Translations under genes and position numbers: made by a program
Notes under the pieces: model-generated
Seen by the model: the letters and a program-made list of their open reading frames with translations, nothing else
Told to the model about the DNA's origin: nothing
Databases searched by the model: none
Origin: Aristolochia californica
Lineage: Eukaryota > Streptophyta > Magnoliopsida > Piperales > Aristolochiaceae
Length of the DNA: 64,000 nt
Direction: 5' to 3'
Assembly: GCA_029961685.1 (NCBI GenBank)
Contig: JARWKL010000007.1
Location: 1,942,708 to 2,006,707, forward strand
Part shown: one piece after another, positions 49,901-61,900 of the stretch
Layout: every line of letters starts with the position of its first letter
Numbering within the stretch: position 1 is the stretch's first letter

Positions 49901-52900
49901 CTCCTTGGAATTCGAAACATGAATGAGTTTTTCAACTTAACAGAGTTAGAAACTCCATTACCCTTGGGTCTTCCTGACACAACAGGATGGCTTAAAAAAC
50001 TCGTGTGTATAGCACCACAAAAAACACCGTCTAAAACATCAAATTACAGAATGGCATGAAGCATAACCTCCATTTCAGAAGAAGTTGACTATTCAGAATA
50101 TAATACATTTGGTAAAAAACCAACCTACAGGAGTTGCAGAGGTCTCACGACTCCAAAAAACTAGAGTTTGCACATGCTGGTTTACCAAACTTCTTCTAGC
50201 ATTTTTTTTTTGAAACATGGTTACTACATCCACAATGGACACATCCATGATCTCCTCTACCTCTGCCACAACCCGAGCCCTCTCGGCCACATCCTCTGCT
50301 GCTACTACCACGGCCACAAGTGGCCACTGATAGACTGTACATATGCTGAATATTAAGGTTAACAACGTCAACAGTAGGTGTTTCTTTACTACCATGTGAT
50401 GTCACAAATGATTTTGCGCATATAACTCTATTAAATGCATTAGGAGGCAAAGGAACCTTATTTGAAGCAAGCAATTAGGCTCGTAGTACATCATACTCAG
50501 GCCCGAGACCTTACAAAAACTTTGCAACAAAAACTGAGCAATGACCACACCATATGTTAGGTCCACTAATTAGACCTTGTGATATTTTCACTAAAGTTTA
50601 GGGCAAGAAAGAGTTTGTAGTTTGCTTTAACAAGCTGGATATATGCTCCAGTTTGAAGGGGAGAGTTAACTCTGTGCAGGGGTATTTTGGTCATTTTTCA
50701 TTACTAGTGTATACTATAGGCTATATGTCATATACGAACTTATATTTCAAGTCTGGTTATATTCTAAGTTGTATTCATGAAGTTATGTAAGTTGAGGTTA
50801 TAAGAGGCACTATAGTAAATGTACACATGTAATCACTCAAGTAAATAAAAGAGAAAAGGAGACACGATTTTAGCCTTCAAAGACTGGAGCTTCAAGCACA
50901 CTTTCTCCTATCTTCTCTCTATTTTCTCTTTCTCTCTCTTCTCCACTTTCTCACTTTTTACATGGTATCAAAGCAATAAGGTCCTGTTTCAGACCTTCGT
51001 AAGCATTCTTCTTCCCTCTTCTTGAAGTTTGCAATTCTAGGAAAGGGGAATTTCTAGATTTTCATCTGATTGGGGTTAAAGGTCAGGCCAATGAAAGGTT
51101 TTTGCCCTTGAAGGGTCCTACTGGTCTTCCAATTTTTGGTTGTGCAGGCTCAATCACTTCTCTAAAAAGATATGCCATCTCTATTTTGCCCTAATTGTGG
51201 TTTTATTGCTTGGGTTTTGGCCTATTGGTGGTTCAATGGGTTTGAGATACAAGTATTTGCTATTTTTTTCGCCTAATTACCTTGTGTGGGGTCCACATAA
51301 GCTTGTGCATACATAAACTAGTGACTTTTGTGAGTTTTTGAGATGGCTGATTCTGGTGAAGTATTTACGCTGACTAAAGAGACAAGTTATTTAGATGGAA
51401 AAGACACAATTGTGATAACTACGGAGAATTTGAATGGTTAGAATTACTTAATCTAATCAAATTCGGTTCAGATCTACTTGAAAGCCAAGAGAACTACCAA
51501 ATACTTGAGAGAGATCGTCCTATAGGTAAAGAAAAATGATGATTGGGGAACTGAAGATAGCCAAGTAACGACTTGGTTGTTTAATAGTGTGGATGACAAA
51601 CTTAGGAGCCAAGTTATTGATTGTAATACCGCCAAGGAGATCTAGACATCCCTCGAGTCCATGTATGCACAAGAAAGTAATTTATCAAGTATCAATGAGC
51701 TATATTCTCGATTGTTTAGTTTGAAGAGGGTTGACAGGAAGGTTATTGATTACTATAGTGAGTTGTAGAGTATCTTACAGGAGATCAGTCTCTATCACCC
51801 TTTTACTACTAATGAGAAACAACTGAGGAAGCAGCAAGGCATGATTTTAACAAAATCAATTAGAGAAAAAATAAAACAATCACCAGCACCAAGGTTCCTC
51901 ATCACATCAGCATTGTGCTTCAGAATTTTCTAGCCCACTTGCCTAGGAACACTGATTTTTCTAGCAATGATGACAAAAACAGGGCGTCCATGAGAAGTCA
52001 GTTGTTATCTCCTCCATCCCTCACTCTAATTCTGTCTCATCTGTTTCACATCTCCAGCAGTTTTTCTCTCCTACCTATGAACAACCTCAATCCCAGCATC
52101 AGCAGAAGTAGGAAGATTGATTATGCAGGCAGCATCAACGGGACGTTTGTCTTACTCGAGTTACGGAGGAAAATCACTAGTTATAGTCTTCAACAATGCC
52201 AATGTTGATATAGCCATCAATCTAACTCAAGTTATGTTAACAAAGGGATTTATCAAAAGTTTAAGAAGACAACCAAAAAGGCAATAAGTTGGGTGGCAGG
52301 CAGTAGGCATTCCTAGGGTGGTATGTCAAAGAGATTGGCCAGTTCCAGCCAAAGCACCTTGGCTCAGGTGCTGGCTCTAGCAGTTCAGAGAGTAATACAA
52401 GGAAAGTGAATCATCAGGACTCCTGCCATTACACCCACAAGGCAAAGTTTTCCCTTAATATTTCACCATGTCTCCATCAAAGATCTTCCAGCAAGCCTGC
52501 TTGTTGCTGATACAGAGGAGAGAACAGCAGAAGAGAGGAGGCTCAACAGATTTTGGAAGAGGATTTGGGCTATATAAAGTTGCAGAGATTGAGGGGAGAT
52601 TTCTAATGAAGATTAGAGAAACGACTTCCTTGTGACGAGAAAAATAAGAAGAGATGAGAATTAATTGATGATTACTAGAAAGAGATGACAAATTGTTGGA
52701 ATGGCTTATCTTTAATATGCATGTTGCGCCTTCGCTAACAGACCAGTCTTTTGGTGCAATGGTTAGTAACATGGTATCAGAGCAGGTGGTCTCGAGTTCG
52801 AGTCCCGCTCCCCCCATTTGTTCCGTCCCCGCATAGGTGGGACTTTGTCTTTGGCCATCCCCGTATGGGTGGGATTGTGCATTTGCATTTGTACATGGGT

Positions 52901-55900
52901 GTTCCCATGCAGAAGAGTGTTGGAATGGGCATGTCTTTAATATGCAAGTTGCACCTTCGCTAATAGGTCGATCTTTTGGTGCAATGGTTAGTAACATGGT
53001 ATCAGAGCAAGGTTGGTCCCGAGTTTGAGTCCCGCTCCCCCCGTTTGTTTCATCCCCGCATAGGTGAGACTTTGTCTTTGGCCGTCCTCGTATAGGTGGG
53101 ATTGTGCATTTGCATTTGTACACAGGTGTTCCCCGTGCGGGAGAGTGTTGGAATGACTTGTCTTTAATATGCATGTTGCGCTTCGCTAACAGACCGGTCT
53201 TTTGGCGCAATGGTTAGTAACACAAATAATTGATGATTACGAGAAAGAAATGAGAATTAATTGACAATTACGAGAAAGAGATGAGAATTCCATGACAACA
53301 AGAAAGAGATGAGACTGAATTGAACAAGACATCAAAGAAGAAGATTGAGAAAAAAACAGGGTGAAACACATTACCTCTGTGAGTTGACCAAGTTGAATTT
53401 GTAATAGAAGAAAAGTGTTGGAAGAGATTAGGGTTTAGAGACCCTTCTCCCTTATTTATAACTTTAATCCATAATCATTACCTCTTTGAGTTGATCAAGT
53501 TGAATTCGTAATAGGAGAAAAGTGTTGGAAGAGAATAGGGTTTAGAGTCCCTTCTCCCTTATTTATAACTTTAATCTATAATCACCTTAAACCCTAGGAA
53601 TCTACTTTTTATCGGAAAACATTTTCCTAAAAAATAAATTAGAACTCCTAACAGAAATCATTCTAGACATGATTTCATCACTCGGAAAAAAAATTCCAGA
53701 TTGCACAACCTCTCCCCCTTACTGTAAAGTCTGTTGCTAGATTCTTTAAAATGTCTACTTACAAACTATTGTTTTTCAGCAAATGAGATACCTTTCTGGT
53801 AGCACTCCAAACTTCTCCCACACATTGAAAAATTCACGGTGCGATGCATTTGCAGCTGCAACATCACCAACAAGAACCTACATTTTGCATTCCAAATTCA
53901 AGATCGGATTTAATTTTAACTTTTATGTTGTCAACCCAGAAAAGGATTGGGAATCAGATCCGATACATGCCTGAAGACCAGGCCAAAATGCTTGAAGGCT
54001 TGTGAGTTGCCAATAAGTTGCCTTGCCAGTCCTCATATCAGCTTCATGGTACCTGGAAATTTGGTAAAAGGTTATTTGCAATGTTTTAAAATTTCAAGCC
54101 AATAAATTGGCAGCAATTAAGATGGGTGTATCATGTATATGTAGCATTACCATTTTCTTCTTTGAATGGGTCCATCAGTGCTACTATTTCAACTAGGCAA
54201 GGCATTAAGAATACTTATCAATGAGACATTGGGTTTGTGGGCAATTTTTCTGCAGAACAACAATTATGGCTCAGATGGGAGCACAGAAGCCTGTAACTCA
54301 AGCCTTTAACAATATAGTGGGTATGAATGATAATTTAGTGAGAGTGATCCAGTTTTTTCTGTTTTGTACTTATCACTTTTGGTTTGTGATGTATTTTTCT
54401 TGCCAGCCTCGTTTGTTAGTCACTATTTGCTTGTATTCTTTTGTAATTTTTTCATGTACTTAACGAAACTTTTTCATAAAATTTCTTCATCATTCTCCAG
54501 AAAAAAAAGAGGTTAATTTAGTCAACTTGAAGAGTAAGCACTATCTGTCAGCCTAGAAGCAACTCAACAAAGGGAGCTGAATTAAGTTGTACAAAAAATT
54601 TAAACTTTTCAATCAAGGATAAAGTGAAGGCAGCAACCAGTTTCAAAGCTTCACCATCTGTCAAACTCAACCAAAAGGTTCCAACACTTTTGGCCATCAA
54701 AACAACAATAGAGCCCTTAAGAAAACAAAAGAGAAGAAAAAGGATAGAGAACAGCTACACCACTTTATAAGGATCATAGGTTAAAATAAAGGGAGAGCTA
54801 ATAATCCGGGTACCACACAAAAGTTAGTCAAGCCACCATCAAAGCATGAACATGTCTACAAAATATCATGCCTCTTCAGATGTATGTATATTCCCGAGAA
54901 CCAAATATTCAAGATACTACAACAGTGTTGGCCCTCCAATCCAGTTTTCATCTTTTAACAGAGCTTTATCTAAACCTCTTGCTCCTTGATCTTCCAATTG
55001 CCATCCAAAACTATATCAAACATGCACTCAAAATCAAATAGTCAAAATGTTTCTTTTACTTGAACCAGTTTTAATGTTGTTTTTTTCTCATTTCAAAAAA
55101 AAATGTTGTTTTATTTTGTCTTTGTCCAATCCAATACTTGTGTTTTTAAGTCTTATCCAGAAGCCTTAACAGTCCAGCATGGAAGAAGGCAATGGAAGAA
55201 GAGAAGCAGGTGTTACTTTCTCTTAATACTTGGGAGCTCATCATTGCTCTGCCTAATTAAGAGGTTTTTGATAATTGGTGTATTTGCTACCAAAAGCAAA
55301 TCAAATGGTACAGTAAAATGATTAAAGGGTAGATTGATCACAAATGGTAACATAAGGACACAGGGGATAGCTTAAACATGCTCACAAGTTGCAAATATGG
55401 GTTGTAATATTTTTTTTCTTTTGCAATTAATAACTGATTTATTTTCCTTCAGTAGATGCAAACATGCACTCAAAATCGAATAGACAAAATTGTTTCTTTT
55501 ACTAGATCTGTTTTAGTGTTGTTTTAGTTTATCTTTGTCCACAATTTGTGTTTTTTTAAGTCTAATCCAGAAGCCTTAACAGTCCAGCCTGGAAGAAGGC
55601 AATGGAAGAAGAGAAACAGGTGTTAAAATTAACAGCCCGGAGAGATTTAGAAGAGAAAGAGAAGAGAAAATGAGAAGAGATGAAGTTGGGGAAACAGCAG
55701 CCAAGAGCTGCGCCAGAATTCAGGCTCAAAATTCGACCTTTCATTTGTCTCACTTAAGTGAGTTACATCAAAAGGACAGAACTGTCCCTATATATGAGAT
55801 GTCTCATAACTATCTCGATACATAGCAGAATTCTATGAAACTTGACAGATAACATTATGACAAGTAGCCTAACATGCTGGAACAATTAGACTCCACATAG

Positions 55901-58900
55901 GATGGTAACATGACCAAACTACCCTTATCAAGTATTTTAACATTATTTTCTCTTAATAATTGGGAACTTACCTTTGCTCTGCCTAATTAAGAGGTTTTTG
56001 GTAATCGATGGATTTGATACCGAATGCAGTTCAAATGGTACAGTAAAATGATTAAAGGGTAGATTGATCACAAATAGTAACACGAGGACATAGAGGGTAG
56101 CTTATTTTTAAACATGCTCACTTGTTGCAAAACTGGCTTGTAATGATGTTTGTTTTTTCTTTTGCAGTTAATCAAAACTGATTTTTTTTCCTTCAGTTAA
56201 ATTTAAGTTACCTAAGGAGTTATATATGGAGCATCCAACAAAATTTATTGCTACAGGAAATAGGAATGTTAACAAGGAAAGCAATTTACAGTCTAAAGAA
56301 AAGCTCATGAACTTGGCATGATAAGTCCAATCATGAAATGGAGTACGCTTCAAAAGGAGCCACTATGATCACTTGATTTTTATGCTTCTGCAAGAGGTAG
56401 TGATGGTCATATAGGTTGCATATTATATGCAGAAACGTGACAAGTTCTAAGGTATACAAACAGAGTCACAATAAACACGAAAAAAAAATCCAAGTCAGTG
56501 CAGGTACTTCTTGCAGATTGAAGTAACTAGTAGAAATAATGATATTGAGCTCTCTTAGAGAAAGTATGTGAGATCGATTTGCTTGATTCCAAAAACCTAT
56601 TGATTCTTCTACAGATATTAGTGTTAAATTACATTATGGCAGTAGCAATATTCTTCCTGACAAAAAATAGCATAGAAGAATTAAGGATAACCTCATATAC
56701 TTGACCGTTAGTTGGCCAAATAAATCGTGTGCAGTAGGAATAAACCAACTAAAGGAAACCGCAGTTAGATTCACTCAAAAGCACTGAAAAGAATTTTGGA
56801 CTACTTGGAGAGCACTCCTGATAGGGATAGTAAATAGATCACGTCAACATCTAAACATCATGGAGCACTCAGACGTAGATTAAATCAGCCCTGAAGTTGA
56901 CAGAAGATCTACCTTTTACATCTATACATCTATTGGGGGTAATGTAGACATTTGGAAAAGTAAGATACGGATTGCTATGGTCAAATCTCATACTGTGGCC
57001 AAAAACAAAGATAGGGCTAAAAAGGCTTGTGAATTGAAGAGAATTCAATTTGATAAGTCTATTCTCCCCTGTAAGAGTCACTAAAAATTAATCAATCATA
57101 CCGTTGAGACCTCACAAGTTTTAGGGTCTTTTTATTTATTCTTTTTTTTTAAATAATATCTCCCTAGTTTTTTAATAGAGAAAAGTGTGGAGAAGATGCT
57201 TTGGATGCTCCACAAGATGGTCGGATTTAATTGCCTTTCAAGACATAACCACAAGCTCCATCTGAGGTGTTCTTTGCAGAAAACTCAAGAAATAACACCT
57301 TACTAGACTCTGAATCCTTTCAAATAGTTGATACTGCAAAAGCAACTGAGCTTAACAGAACTTTCAAAGGGATTGGAAGTTTAAGAGTTTTTTTATTTCT
57401 TTGACGGATTTGGTGTTTTTAATTTAACAACTAGAAAATATATACTGAAATCCTAACATTTTTCTTTTTCTTTTTTTTTTTTTTGTCTGAGAACGATGAG
57501 AGTACCATTAAAGAGAGGAGGAAATAAAAAATTACAAATTACAATCAAAACCACTAAAGAGTTAGTGTGTCCTCTGAAGTTATTGTTCAATTTCCAGGCA
57601 ACTGAATTCTGCATCCAGTGTGACTAAACAGAAATTTTACCAAATTAATTTAAATACTATTTAATATGAATAAGAGATTAAATAATATCTACTATACTAA
57701 TATCTTTATCATATAATAAAATATACAATAAATATATCTAAAATAAAGAATAAAAATATCAAGAAATATACCATTATGGTAATTTAAATAACAGAAAAAA
57801 ATTACTGTTAAAACAATATAATGTTAAGATATGATGTTAGTACAAAATTAGCATTAATGGATTTACATTTTTATAAATACCTAAATATATACATTTTTTT
57901 ATAAAGATACTTAAATATATACATAGAGTTGATATTTTTATATTTTCTATAAATATGCATCACAATTAAAAAAAAAAAAAGCACATTTCTAATAGCTTGT
58001 CTTTAATTTTAGATGTGGGAGGGCTCACTCTTGCTCTCTCTAAGGAGGGGGCATTGGCCTTCCTCCCTTACACAAAAAAGGGAGAGGAATGATGTCCTCT
58101 TTCCACTGTAACAAATAAGCAGGAGGCTCCTCCTTTCTCTTTATTTAACAGAGAGAAGAGAGGAGAGAACCCTCCCCCTTCTTTGTTTTGAGGACGGTGT
58201 TTGAAGGGTCAACATTCTCCCCCACCATGAAAGAACGGAATGGATCCTTGTCCCCCTTCTGTTTAAAGGAAGTGGTGGCTCACCTTTACACAGAGAATGG
58301 AGGACCAATGCCCTCCTCTCACCAGGAGAATTGAGGTTGGGTCCTAAACTCAAGTGAGAGAGGGTTTGGGGGGGAGTAGAGTTGGTGCAGAGAAAGGATT
58401 AGGGGTTTCTTGAGTGTTGAAGAGAGAGAGAGAGAAATACAAGAAATAACGTTGGGGGTGAGATGATCCTCCCCTCAATGAGCTCCACCATTTATAGGCT
58501 CATTTGACTCTTCTTAATACAATTAGAATAAAAATCTCTCTCCTAATTACCCTTCAGCCAAGTCATCTTTTTCAAGGAAAATCATAACCAACAAAACTAT
58601 CAACAAAAATAAAAATAACAATAACAAAAATAAATTTATTAAAAATTCTTTTTTTTCAATTCAGGATAGATAAGCGAAAAGATTAAATGAGGAGTTTTAA
58701 TAGGAAAACAAAAAAAAAGAGGGACCTAAAATAAATCACCCAAAATAGAAGAGAAATGTGCAGTACTGCACCATGGGCCATGCCGGAAATATTTCTGAAC
58801 CGCAACATATGCTGTATGGAACATGTCCCAGAACTCCTCTCTTCCAAAAAGAACGTAGGCTTTCATCAGATACTCATAGAATGAATCAACTCCTAAAAAA

Positions 58901-61900
58901 TAGAAAAGCAATGAATACACCACCACACTGATAGTTGCTATGCAGTTACATAATCTATAAAAGTACTTCCATTTACAACAAATGTTGCATTAGTAACGCT
59001 AATGATACAAGACATAATGAACTCCATCCAAGGAGTTGAGAAATAAAGGTGAGGATGATATAGTTGTTACACAAAATAGTAGTAGATAATATGGTGCAAA
59101 TATGGAAGAGATAGCTAAAGAATACCTAAAGACACGAAATCATCTCGAAGTACTGGTTTAAGAAAAAAGAACGAAGCAGGTTACTCAATTTAAAGATGTC
59201 TCAATTTCCTATTTTAGGCTCAAGTTTTAATAGTAGAAAGTCCTAAATTAAAAAATCTCCAACTTGAAATATCATGTTTGAAGATTGCTGAAGAAGTTTT
59301 AACTAGAACAGTAACTTTGTTTTTTATGGGAAGCATCACTAAAAAACTTCATTTAGAAAGTCTTTCCTAGTAATAATTCCCTTTATTAAGTGTCGGCCTT
59401 GGTTTCTAAATGATAGAAGTCCGAAATTAACAACTTCATTGATTACAAGTTGTTTTTTGCTTTTAAATTTCCTTTCCAGCATATAGAGCTAGATTTAGTA
59501 AATTCTAATTGGAGTCTATTTCCTAGAATGAACAGCACAGGAGTTTCCTATTTGTTGATTTGTATACCTATAAATAACAAAGAAACAATCCTTTGTTATA
59601 GAATGAAGATCTGGTTTTTTTTTATATCTTGGATAAACTTAACCTTTTTTCTTTTCTATATTTACTAATTTTTTCGTAGCTGCAGAAACTCTATTTTCTG
59701 TCCTTCAAGTTTACCCTATAAGCTTCAATTCAGATTGTAGCTTTCTTAATTATTGCTAAATCTAGGTTACAGACACTAGAGGAAGCATTCAACTTTGTAT
59801 TCCTTGAATCTAAACAGTGGTGCAGCATCGCATTACCAGCTACGTTTTTTTAAATGGTGAAATTTTTACTCAAATATCCTAAAGAATACAAATCAGAACC
59901 CTTACAACTGATGGGGAAGGAGTTCCTGAGGACAAGAACTGGGTGACTGACGCCTTCCTTAGCTAAACTATCTGCTAATGCTATTTTCTTCCCTTAAAAC
60001 ATGCTGGCAGGAGACTTGCAATGAGCTGCATATATCTTGAATTTCTTCAAATAGATGCCTGAGATGCCATGGAGGTGTGGGTGAATCCTTCATCCAACTT
60101 ATGACCATTTCTGAGTCCCCTTCCACTATCAATGGTTGCAAGAAATTTTGGACATATAGTTTTACTCCTGGCACAGTGCACTGATTTCTGCTTCTGGTGA
60201 GGTATTAAGGCCACATTAACAGTTAGTTATTTTATTGCATTTCTTTTTAAGAGCTAACTAAAATCTTGTGGTTTACAACCCTTTACTGGAAATAACAAAA
60301 TCCTTATTTAGCTCTAAAAAGGGATTGGAAGCATTCCCACAAGTGGATTTGTTTTTTTTTTTTTTTTATAAAGTAGTGCTTTTCATTAAAGGCCCCGAGG
60401 GCCAAACAAAATTACAAAGCTGGGGGAAAGGGTCCCTCACAAGGAGAGATTGGATCCCTAACAAGGGAGTCAGTCATGGAGTTAGTTGATATCAGAACAT
60501 GAATCCACGGAATTACATTAGGAGTCAGGTCCACGATTTCAAAAAATAGAGGTTGAAAACTCCAACGAGGGAGGGAGTGAGTTTTTTTAGCACCACTTGA
60601 TCACCATCAGGGAGTCTCCTTCAACGCTCAGGTTGCTGTGAAGTCTGACCTTAAAGATTCTGAGGCCATGGACAAGGCCTGAAAGTTCAGTAAGTGATGA
60701 ATCGGCTTGTTCCAAAGGACCGGCATAGAAGAGAATCACTTCCCCATCATGAGACCTGAAGACTGCCATAACCCAGCAGTTCCAGGTTCCTGAATGAGCT
60801 GCCATCACAATTGAGCTTTATGTAGTCAATTGGAGATGATGATCAGTGCTGAAGCTTGGTGGGCTTTGAGACGGATATGGAGATGACTTGAGAACAATTC
60901 TCTCTAATGTGACCTGCTTCAAATCGCTAAACACCTTTAGTTCTTATGAGTAGATTGGAAGAGATAAGTGAGAACAAAGCTCATTCTGGAAGAAAAAACC
61001 CTTTGGAGAGTGGTCTTGGTAGGTATGACAAAGAAAAAAGGAATTGATTTACAATTCACTAGATTGATGACATTAATTGCTATGACTCTTTTCTTTTTTA
61101 ACAGATGGAGTTATTATGATGAGATAGTCAAAATAATGGAGGATGTATGTCAAGAAAAATATGGATGTACCAACCAGCTCCAATGCCAGAAGAATACTCT
61201 ATCCATTCCCCAGTGACCACATCTAGAGTTGTTCCTAGCAGATCCAATGAACTTCTCATGCTCCATAGTTTACGAAGAGCACGCAAAGCTGCCATTTCAT
61301 ACTTGGGCTCACCAGTTAATCGCGACAATGCCCCCATCTCAAGGATGAGTGAACCTGAATACAAAAGAATCAATGAATGAGAAATAAAAAGTAAATGGCA
61401 AATTTGGTCTTTTAAATCATGACACTTAAGCTGTAAACTTCAAGCACTCTCACCACACCCTGATGTGCTTGTTTCAGTGGTCTCATTCTCCATCACTCCA
61501 TACTGTGAAGCAAATAATTTGCGACCTCATCTTCATGTGCAGATTCAAAGGTAATAGTACCATAACAAATAAAACACAGCACTTCAAAGTATCCAAACTT
61601 TTTAAATAATTCTTTGGAAATACCTTTAGGTTGATCCATGCATATGGCAAACCAGTAGGGGTATCAAAGGCTGACAAGAAACGTCTTCCCAAGTCTTCTG
61701 CCAGCCTAAGCAACTGGTTGTTGTATACTCCTTGCAACAATCTGTTTGCAGAGTCACTGGCAAGGACATGAGCAGAAACAAGCCCTCCAAGAACTCTTAT
61801 GTTGCACTAAAAAATATTGTAAAAATGAAAGAAACGACTTCTTCAGAACATTCCATAGTTGAAATCACTGGCTAAATTGTTAAGTGATACCTCAAACATA

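Larger units (their letters stand above)
45300..50090 (+). mobile_element. Endogenous pararetrovirus (Caulimoviridae) fragment, degenerate
   Basis: Layout on the plus strand: broken open frames at 45400-46780; a promoter-like intergenic part at about 46780-46990; a 750-bp leader-like stretch without long frames; then a new series of broken frames from 47757 to about 49960. The second series has a region at 48880-49140 with the pattern FKYIHYGLVSIGLDPLI then SLLGGVRANFGLGPVAF, like the 30K-type movement protein of plant pararetroviruses. Stops and frameshifts are frequent and no reverse transcriptase is visible, so the locus is not functional. It appears to span the junction between the end and start of the circular genome. 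Florendovirus is a possible genus; family call moderate, genus weak. Confidence 0.6.

Noticed and set aside
52757..52815. A tRNA gene
   Set aside because: A and B box-like words are present, but no acceptor or anticodon stem pairs convincingly and the TGGTATCAGAGC part is a primer-binding site between LTR and interior.
53371..53584. A CRISPR-like direct repeat
   Set aside because: It is two abutting 107-bp units without spacers in a plant intron.
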